5,235 bases of DNA, taken from contig DAIPYN010000056.1 of NCBI GenBank assembly GCA_036782715.1, forward strand, positions 1 through 5,235, read 5' to 3'. Positions 1 to 4,688 of the stretch are shown here, piece by piece. Origin of the DNA: UBA3478 sp036782715 (lineage in GTDB: Bacteria > Bacteroidota > Bacteroidia > Flavobacteriales > Flavobacteriaceae). The notes below the pieces were generated by a model, which searched no databases, was not told the origin of the DNA, and worked only from the letters and a program-made list of their open reading frames with translations. Both the position numbers and the translations under genes were made by a program. Each line of letters begins with the position of its first letter. The stretch's first letter is position 1.

Positions 1-24
1 CTTAATCACTAAGAAACGAATTAA

Positions 25-54
25 AAAAAGCCCCGGCCAACGCCGGGGCTTTTT
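25..54 (-). terminator. Strong intrinsic (bidirectional) terminator
   Basis: An 8-bp GC-rich stem (AGCCCCGGC/GCCGGGGCT arms, extended by A-T pairs) closes on a four-base CAAC loop and is flanked by a run of A on the left and T on the right. Read on the minus strand it follows the potassium-channel remnant by about 40 nt and ends in a U-run, so it would end the short minus-strand unit. The symmetric A/T tracts mean it could also stop transcription arriving on the plus strand from beyond the left edge. Confidence 0.93.
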
Positions 55-91
55 AGTTTGCAGATGGTAACCCAATCAAAGTAAGAATTAA

Positions 92-265
92 TTAATCTTT
101 GGATTCACTTTTATCAACATGCTCAGTAAATTCGGAAGCGATAATACCTGTAGGTATCGCAAATATCCCAATTCCAAGGATAGTTATTACTCCACCTAAA
201 GTCCGTCTTAATGTAGTGACAGGATAGATATCTCCATACCCCAGAGTGGCTAAAATAGCGACTCC
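92..265 (-). pseudogene. C-terminal remnant of a potassium (ion) channel gene
   Basis: Fifty-seven codons, ending in TAA at 92-94, encode the end of a two-TM-pore or voltage-gated-type K+ channel. Visible are the end of the pore helix, the selectivity filter TLGYGD followed by IYPVT, and an inner membrane helix (about residues 22-44, GGVITILGIGIFAIPTG) running into IIASEF and a short charged tail. Everything upstream of the pore (the outer helix and any voltage sensor) is missing. In its place, directly after a TAA at 266-268, lies the start of an unrelated HAD-type gene in the same frame. The fragment has no start codon or ribosome site of its own and could not form a channel, so I call it a deletion remnant. 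Family recognition rests on the filter sequence and is strong; the exact channel subfamily is not known. Confidence 0.88.
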
Positions 266-406
266 TTATACCGCACCCTTGATTACAGGCAAATTCAATA
301 AAAACCCTTCTGTCAATTCAGCCTCGTCTAGGGTCAGTCCTAACTTTTCGGCTTTACCAACAAAATCCGCGAGTACTCCGTCCATATCAATGAGAATCCT
401 AGCCAT
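266..406 (-). pseudogene. N-terminal remnant of a HAD-type 5'(3')-deoxyribonucleotidase-like gene
   Basis: The ATG at 404-406 opens a 46-residue reading frame that begins MARILIDMDGVLADF. This is HAD motif I, DxDGVLADF, as found in the 5'(3')-deoxyribonucleotidase (NT5C-like) group, where D7 would be the nucleophile and D9 the general acid/base. Near the end, NLPVIKGAV resembles the segment these enzymes carry just before their 'GA-x-E-x-L' helix. The normal length is roughly 180-200 residues. Here the frame stops at TAA (266-268), exactly where potassium-channel sequence begins. Motifs II-IV are absent, so no activity is expected. The ATG lies 5 nt after the stop of the 75-residue gene, with no clear Shine-Dalgarno. 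It may still be translated as a short peptide. Confidence 0.8.
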
Positions 407-411
407 AAGTC

Positions 412-639
412 TTAACAGGTAACATTCTTTAATTCTACAGTAACAGAATCAGGTCTATTTACAATTATTTGGAGTCCTGAATCCATGTCGTCCAAAAAAG
501 CCTGTCTTTCGTTTAAGCCAATCGAAAGTAAGTCAGCTCCAATCTCAGAGTTCTGAGTAATCTGAAATTCATCACATTCACCAGTGTAGCCGTAGAATAG
601 CTGTAGTTCAAACTTTATGGTTTTGAAATCTATAGCCAT
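412..639 (-). CDS. Small hypothetical protein, 75 residues
   Basis: I do not recognise this family. It is a soluble, mildly acidic protein with no signal peptide, membrane helix or cysteine cluster (one Cys in the middle, one at the extreme end). The sequence alternates beta-like stretches (IKFELQLFYGY, LQIIVNRPDSVTVELK) around a short helical centre, as in a small alpha/beta fold. It starts 29 nt downstream of a good sigma70-like promoter and is followed after 5 nt by the truncated HAD gene. It is therefore the first gene of a short unit that once also contained a nucleotidase. The clean frame, the start next to a promoter and the strand agreement support a real gene. Confidence 0.6.
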   Translation of the reverse strand: MAIDFKTIKFELQLFYGYTGECDEFQITQNSEIGADLLSIGLNERQAFLDDMDSGLQIIVNRPDSVTVELKNVTC

Positions 640-667
640 TAAATAAAATTAATAAGAACATATTACT

Positions 668-696
668 ATGATATAAATAAGCAGAATAATTGACAA
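668..696 (-). promoter_or_regulatory. sigma70-like promoter for the 75-residue gene
   Basis: On the minus strand TTGTCA (691-696) is followed after exactly 17 nt by TATCAT (668-673). Each box differs from the TTGACA/TATAAT consensus at one base. The -10 box lies about 29 nt before the ATG at 639, leaving a short AT-rich leader. If the host is a member of Bacteroidota, its -33 TTTG / -7 TAnnTTTG consensus fits less well (TTTG at 694-697 is present, but the downstream box matches only partly), so use there is less certain. The rest of the 640-783 gap shows no gene and no GC-rich terminator for the operon on its right. Confidence 0.5.
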
Positions 697-783
697 ACTT
701 CATTGCTATTTAAGGTAAATTCATAATCAGAATTAATCCTTAAAGATTTAACCAGTTGCGATTAGTCACATGCATGCTGAGAA

Positions 784-1683
784 TTATAATTCGATGATTC
801 TAATCCCATTCAAATTTTCATTGACATATTTTATAAAGTTTGAAATTGATGCCACGTTCCAACCTCGCCAAACGTATAAATTTTCCCCACCCGATGTTTT
901 TATAGGTTCAGAAAAAAAGCGTTTGTTAAATTCTTGTTCACTTTCGGCCACTGAAATTGCATCTACTTTTAACATAAGATAGTCGTACTTTCCACCCCTA
1001 TTAAAGTTGAATTGACTAATAGCCTGATCAACGGATAACTCGTTCTTTTCTATCCAGTGTTTAATTACTGCATGAACCAAGGGACCCTTACCGTAAACTT
1101 CGTTATTAAACATGAACTTGCTGAAATCTTTATTGGTCTTCTTTCCAACAAACACCTCTGACGAGACAAAAACTTGACCTGTTTTTTCCTCTCGGTACCT
1201 ATTTAAAGTAAGAGCAGAAATCAAACATGAATCATCATTTGTGATTTTTTCCATCACATCTGGTTGAATAGATTTTCCGATCAACAAGCCGTAAGTTTCG
1301 TATTCCATACGAATTGATTTGGCATTCGTCTTATTGCTATCCTTTTCTTGAAGTGCATTAACTATGTTCTCTTGGTACGATAAGTATCCCAATAACTGAT
1401 CATACGCCTTGAGATCGATATCATTTAGTTTAAGCTCACAAATGACTAAAGCATCCTTATCATCGTTATTGGTGTTGAAGATTAAATCGATTCTACCGTT
1501 TTTGCCGTTGCCTAGATCAATGTTTAACTCATGAGTGTTATAAATTAAATCAGGCAGATTCAGATCTTGTAAATCAATTAGTTCCGGATTTTCAGCTAGG
1601 TATGCTTCCATAGCTAGTTCCATAGGAAATGGAAATGGACGTAGTTTAAGGCTGTTAAATCTTAATTGACGTGAAATTTTCAT
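784..1683 (-). CDS. PD-(D/E)XK nuclease (NucS/DUF91-like) with C-terminal GKG/QWG module
   Basis: A 299-residue protein if started at 1683. Residues 1-175 form a PD-(D/E)XK nuclease domain: an N-terminal helix (MELAMEAYLAENPELI), GRIDLIF at 63-69 supplying D66, ICELK at 81-85 supplying E83 and K85, then YDQLLGYL at 94-101. This layout resembles NucS/DUF91-type nucleases, so metal-dependent cleavage of DNA is expected. Residues about 186-299 repeat the module found in the two neighbouring proteins (DFSKF...GKG...; WRGWNVASISNFI), but in a divergent form. I chose the ATG at 1683 because its first 33 residues line up without gaps with the start of the broken gene at 3301, both reaching MEA(Y/F)L(A/I)ENP at the same positions. 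An in-frame ATG at 1731 would add 16 residues and overlap the preceding gene by 29 nt. It is the last gene of the operon. Nuclease assignment is firm; the role in defence is inferred. Confidence 0.85.
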   Translation of the reverse strand: MKISRQLRFNSLKLRPFPFPMELAMEAYLAENPELIDLQDLNLPDLIYNTHELNIDLGNGKNGRIDLIFNTNNDDKDALVICELKLNDIDLKAYDQLLGYLSYQENIVNALQEKDSNKTNAKSIRMEYETYGLLIGKSIQPDVMEKITNDDSCLISALTLNRYREEKTGQVFVSSEVFVGKKTNKDFSKFMFNNEVYGKGPLVHAVIKHWIEKNELSVDQAISQFNFNRGGKYDYLMLKVDAISVAESEQEFNKRFFSEPIKTSGGENLYVWRGWNVASISNFIKYVNENLNGIRIIEL

Positions 1684-1702
1684 GATTAGTTTGTTTATGT
1701 TG

Positions 1703-1984
1703 CTATCCTCTTGAGAATTCATCCTTTTCATAGAGATCCACTATCTCCATAATGTCAATCTCGTTTTCATCACGATCTTCGGCAGGTACATCATAAACCC
1801 ACTGATATTTTGAATAATACGTCTCTCCATCGTCTCCAACATATTCTTCATCGTATACTCGATCGATGATGAAGCCACTATCTTTATAGGAACCTTCAAT
1901 TCGTTGCATGTAATTTGTTCCATGCTCTGCTTGTGCATCTGCACCGGACAAAAAGTAGTCCTCTTCAATAATTAAATCACTCAT
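1703..1984 (-). CDS. Small acidic hypothetical protein, 93 residues
   Basis: The family is not recognised. The protein is strongly acidic, with about 27 Asp/Glu against 7 Lys/Arg in 93 residues, is rich in Tyr, and has no signal peptide or membrane segment. Aromatic strands (GFIIDRVYDEEYV, YYSKYQWVYDV) alternate with acidic turns, suggesting a small beta-rich domain. Its ATG overlaps the stop of the TerB-like gene as ATGA (1981-1984), so it is translationally coupled to it, and the nuclease gene follows 19 nt after its stop. Sitting between a module protein and a nuclease, it could be a partner, inhibitor or immunity-type protein, but that is only inferred from charge and position. A competing frame over the same bases gives a low-complexity, basic product and is dismissed. 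Confidence 0.7.
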   Translation of the reverse strand: MSDLIIEEDYFLSGADAQAEHGTNYMQRIEGSYKDSGFIIDRVYDEEYVGDDGETYYSKYQWVYDVPAEDRDENEIDIMEIVDLYEKDEFSRG

Positions 1985-2778
1985 AACATATTTGCATTTT
2001 TGAATACATCTGTAACTATTTCTTGTGCGTGACCTGGGTAAAACGCATCGGCCACCTTTCTAATCCATTGGTGTTCTCTTTCATGAATTGAATCGTCTTG
2101 AGCTGCGATTTGCATCAGAATCTGGATAAGGCGCATTCTCATGTTTTCAGGCAAGTACCTAGATAAGAATGTGATACATGCGTCTACTGTAAATTCATAT
2201 AACATGGGGTCATTCTGAAAAATAACTTGAGCATGATCGTTTACATCGTCCCAAGCGTCATAAACGTTAATACCGACTTCCCCAAATTCTTTGAACGCCA
2301 CCTGCATCCAATTAAGCTCACCTTCGATAACGCGACCGTCTGCAATCATTATATGTCTTATCACACATGCCAAAGCCTCTGGTAATTTCCACTTTGGGGT
2401 TCCAAGTACAGAGTCATCTTCCTTCGAGGCAATAGTCTCTGTTTCTCGGTTGTCATAAACAGAAACATTTATTTGTTCACATAGATTAAGTAATGTATCT
2501 ATGTTATGGGTTCCCCATTGATTCGAGACTAAAATGGTAGCGTCGTCGCTGATGACTTCCACGGGATCAAATCGCTTTCTGTCGTAGTTACTTTCCACAT
2601 CCTCTTTACTTCTCAAGAATGCACTTCCTTGTATTTCATCCTTAAAAATCTCTTGAAATTTTGCTAGCGGCATATGTCCGTTAGCAACTATGAACTTTTC
2701 CAATACTAGCCTTGCTAGTTTACCCTTTCCGACAAAAGTTTCGTTGTCTACAGAGTACTTTGTGTAATCTCTTCCCAT
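1981..2778 (-). CDS. GKG/QWG module plus TerB-like helical domain protein
   Basis: A 265-residue soluble protein. Residues 1-109 are the recurring module: GRDYTKY, then FVGKGKLA (15-22), IQGSAF (49-54), and ILVSNQWGTHNI (82-93). A linker around 110-128 leads to an all-helical region (130-265) with two TerB-like signatures: IMIADGRVIEGE (143-154) and IAAQDDSIHEREHQWI (224-239), each an Asp followed after a few residues by a conserved Glu. TerB-like domains bind metal or act as scaffolds in stress and phage-response systems, and no enzyme motif is visible here. The ATG at 2778 follows the broken chimera's stop by 7 nt and has no Shine-Dalgarno. It is supported by alignment of MGRDYTKY with MARDLTKY in the other module protein. 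The 3' end overlaps the next gene by ATGA. The TerB call is by motif and helix pattern only. Confidence 0.8.
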   Translation of the reverse strand: MGRDYTKYSVDNETFVGKGKLARLVLEKFIVANGHMPLAKFQEIFKDEIQGSAFLRSKEDVESNYDRKRFDPVEVISDDATILVSNQWGTHNIDTLLNLCEQINVSVYDNRETETIASKEDDSVLGTPKWKLPEALACVIRHIMIADGRVIEGELNWMQVAFKEFGEVGINVYDAWDDVNDHAQVIFQNDPMLYEFTVDACITFLSRYLPENMRMRLIQILMQIAAQDDSIHEREHQWIRKVADAFYPGHAQEIVTDVFKNANML

Positions 2779-2785
2779 TCTAGAT

Positions 2786-3301
2786 TTATTTGAGTGATTT
2801 AAAATATTCTATTACCATCGCCATAGCGAGGGTGTCTAATTCACAATAGCGTAGTATCCCGGTTCGGATTTCCTCACGTGCTTTCTCATTTACATCAGCA
2901 AACTGAAGTTTACCATACATAGCCAGCGCTAGACCACCGTTATTGATTTAAGTATTAGAGTCCAGTCGAAGGTCTTCTACCTCGTAAGTTGGTAATAGCT
3001 TGTATGGATCCTGCCCGTCCTTATACCATTTCCAGTTCTTAGGAAAGTTGAATGACGACATATTAATGTCCCCAATCTGATTCTGATATTTTTCTTTAAT
3101 GAACTCCGATTGGGAAACTGCAGGCAACAACCTTTTCATTTAATAGCTACCTCCAAGAATTTTAGCCTCTTCAAATTCTTCTGCACCTAGATTTAGGGCA
3201 TTGGGATTTTCAATTAAGAACGCCTCCATTATGAGTTCACCCAGAAAGGGAAACTCTTTGTATGTTTCATTACCTGCAGTAAAAGTTTTAGTTAAAAACA
3301 T
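2786..3301 (-). pseudogene. Chimeric broken gene: PD-(D/E)XK N-terminus fused to orphan DUF2779 tail
   Basis: A single 172-codon frame runs from the ATG at 3301 to TAA at 2786-2788 but contains two internal stops, TAA at 3140-3142 and TAA at 2948-2950. Codons 1-48 (KEFPFLGELIMEAFLIENPN and its flanks) match the start of the nuclease encoded at 784-1683, including its helix MEA(Y/F)L(A/I)ENP. From codon 49 (LGGSY) the sequence becomes a 94%-identical copy of the tail of the DUF2779 gene at 4685-5235. Compared with that copy, the first stop replaces Ser (TCA to TAA) and the second replaces Glu (GAA to TAA); no frameshift has occurred. The first stop is directly followed by ATG (TAAATG), so a 63-residue internal peptide starting MKRLLPAV could be made by re-initiation. 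It is embedded in the operon, 8 nt after the upstream stop and 7 nt before the next start. It is most likely non-functional as protein. Confidence 0.85.
2798..3158 (-). repeat. Direct repeat, copy 1 (orphan DUF2779 tail)
   Basis: This 361-nt block aligns to 4700-5060 at a constant offset of 1902 nt with no indels and 21 mismatches (about 94% identity). Positions 2951-3060 are identical over 110 nt, while mismatches crowd the two flanks, with eleven between 2807 and 2861. Similarity stops abruptly at 3158/5060, inside the LGG codons, and at 2798/4700, three to four codons before the gene's stop. Confidence 0.97.
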
Positions 3302-3309
3302 AGATTTTT

Positions 3310-4305
3310 TTATTCTTTTAAATAATTATCTATATCATTCATCAACTCCTGGTGTTCGATATAGTCTGCCATTGAGTCGAATGGTATTCTTGTGATACCT
3401 AATTCTTTGACTTTATTCCAGCTAATTGATGGTTCATTACGGAATTCATCGCAAATCACTTTAAAAATCTTGTGGTACATAGTCAATAGAATTCGTAGAG
3501 TCGTACCTCCTTTTTCTTCGATAGTAAGCATCTGAGTACATGATTCATCTTGGCATAGTGCTATCATGACACCTCCCTCCGTTCTTCTAACCTTCATGTT
3601 TTGAGCCGAATCCCAATCAAACAGCATTTGATAAGAATCACTACCTAATGAACTATAAACACCGTTGAAGTCTACAATAAGGTCTCCTGGTATATTTCGG
3701 TCCGAGATCAAACAGTTTTCAAGATAGAAGTGGGCAGTTTTGAGATCACAATCCCTCCCTAGTCTCCTCAAAGTATCAGGGATGAAATGAAACATAGGGA
3801 GAATAGGCTCATCAACTTTTAGAGCATCTATTAATGCATCAACGCTATTCTCAGGGACCTTGAAATCTAATAAAGTGAATTCCTTAGGATCGTGATTTTC
3901 AGCAAAATGCTCAATTTCCCTCTCTTCTAAAGGCGTGGCAGCGATTCTCTGTCTTGATACTACTTCACCATTTTGATTTTCAACGCCGATACCTAGCCTT
4001 TGACAAAGTTCAATGAGATTTCCAATATTGGAACTTCCCCATTGATTCGAAACTAAGGCAGTACCTGGGGAACAATTGAGAGGGTATTTATGAAAACGAC
4101 TGATATCTCCATTATTTACCACATCTAATAATTCACGAATGAACACTCGCCCTTGCACTGCATCAGGGAATACTTCTTGAAGTTTATCAACTGATATCTC
4201 TCCATTCATGGAAATATAACTTTCCACTACTTTCAAAGCTAGCTTTCCTTTTCCTACAAAATCAGTGGTACCGATTATTCTATATTTGGTTAGATCTCTT
4301 GCCAT
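3310..4305 (-). CDS. GKG/QWG module protein with unknown C-terminal region
   Basis: A 331-residue soluble protein from the ATG at 4305. Residues 1-109 are the recurring module: ARDLTKY, FVGKGKLA (16-23), KLQEVFPDAVQG (41-52), ALVSNQWGSSNI (83-94), then LIELCQRLGIGV. Residues 110-331 form a region I cannot assign. It has an acidic segment (LEEREIEHFAENHD, 126-139), a beta-rich centre (LIVDFNGVYSSL, QMLFDWDSAQ, GGVMIALCQDES) and a helical C-terminus (about 268-331). No catalytic motif, signal peptide or membrane helix is seen. An in-frame ATG at 4320 would add five residues. I prefer 4305 because TAATG couples it to the stop of the acidic gene upstream and because MARDLTKY aligns with MGRDYTKY, the start of the TerB-like neighbour. 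It is the last intact gene before the chimeric pseudogene. Confidence 0.82.
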   Translation of the reverse strand: MARDLTKYRIIGTTDFVGKGKLALKVVESYISMNGEISVDKLQEVFPDAVQGRVFIRELLDVVNNGDISRFHKYPLNCSPGTALVSNQWGSSNIGNLIELCQRLGIGVENQNGEVVSRQRIAATPLEEREIEHFAENHDPKEFTLLDFKVPENSVDALIDALKVDEPILPMFHFIPDTLRRLGRDCDLKTAHFYLENCLISDRNIPGDLIVDFNGVYSSLGSDSYQMLFDWDSAQNMKVRRTEGGVMIALCQDESCTQMLTIEEKGGTTLRILLTMYHKIFKVICDEFRNEPSISWNKVKELGITRIPFDSMADYIEHQELMNDIDNYLKE

Positions 4306-4688
4306 TACTCTGTCTGCCAAATTACTTCTATAGAAGCCTCTCCATTTTTGAAAGCCTCTTCAACAACATCAGGGAATGACTCTAAATCTTTTGCTTCGCT
4401 CCAAAGGTCATTGTCTTTACCGTCATCCAAGTCTTCATCATCGAATAAATCACCATTCTCTAACACGATTCTTTCAAGCTTCGTTCCATTCCAACTATAC
4501 CGGTAGTAAGAACGAGCATCTTGAAAAGACATGAAATCAACTTCAAAGGGTTTGGCACCTTCTTGAGCTAATTGTTTATAAGGAGCTCCAGCAATGCAAG
4601 CGATAACGAACTCATCATCCTCCCAATCGATATCAAACACTGTCATTTCTTCGGCATCTCGGCCGTCAATCATTTCATCTAGAGTCAT
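4305..4688 (-). CDS. Acidic hypothetical protein, 127 residues
   Basis: The family is not recognised. It is extremely acidic: about 36 Asp/Glu against 10 Lys/Arg in 127 residues, with a run LFDDEDLDDGKDNDLW around 81-96. The N-terminal half (FDIDWEDDEFVIACI, FEVDFMSFQDARSYYRYSW) has a strand-turn pattern, and the end (FPDVVEEAFKNGEASIEVIW) looks like a helix followed by a strand. There are no membrane or secretion signals. Its ATG overlaps the DUF2779 stop as ATGA (4685-4688), and its TAA shares a base with the next ATG (TAATG), so it is tightly coupled on both sides. It corresponds in charge and context to the 93-residue acidic protein of the other cassette, although I could not align the two convincingly. 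A DNA-mimic, chaperone or immunity role is possible but unproven. Confidence 0.78.
   Translation of the reverse strand: MTLDEMIDGRDAEEMTVFDIDWEDDEFVIACIAGAPYKQLAQEGAKPFEVDFMSFQDARSYYRYSWNGTKLERIVLENGDLFDDEDLDDGKDNDLWSEAKDLESFPDVVEEAFKNGEASIEVIWQTE

Noticed and set aside
640..783. Terminator or small RNA after the main operon
   Set aside because: No GC-rich hairpin with a T-run is visible. A 31-codon open stretch there overlaps the promoter and the next gene and has no support.
770..982. Plus-strand open frame of about 70 codons
   Set aside because: It lies antisense inside the 3' end of the nuclease gene, has no family character and is explained as a shadow frame.
1684..1731. Upstream start of the nuclease at 1731
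   Set aside because: It adds 16 residues absent from the aligned start of the related fragment at 3301 and overlaps the preceding gene by 29 nt. Not excluded, but less likely than 1683.
1741..1968. Minus-strand open frame overlapping the 93-residue acidic gene
   Set aside because: Wrong frame: it has no coupling to neighbours, while the competing frame has an ATGA overlap and coherent composition.
2948..3139. Stand-alone 63-residue gene
   Set aside because: It is the middle of a duplicated DUF2779 tail bounded by two nonsense codons. It is treated as part of the chimeric pseudogene, although restart translation is possible.
3201..3395. Plus-strand open frame of about 64 codons
   Set aside because: It runs antisense across the chimeric pseudogene start and the end of the 3310-4305 gene, and its product resembles no protein family.
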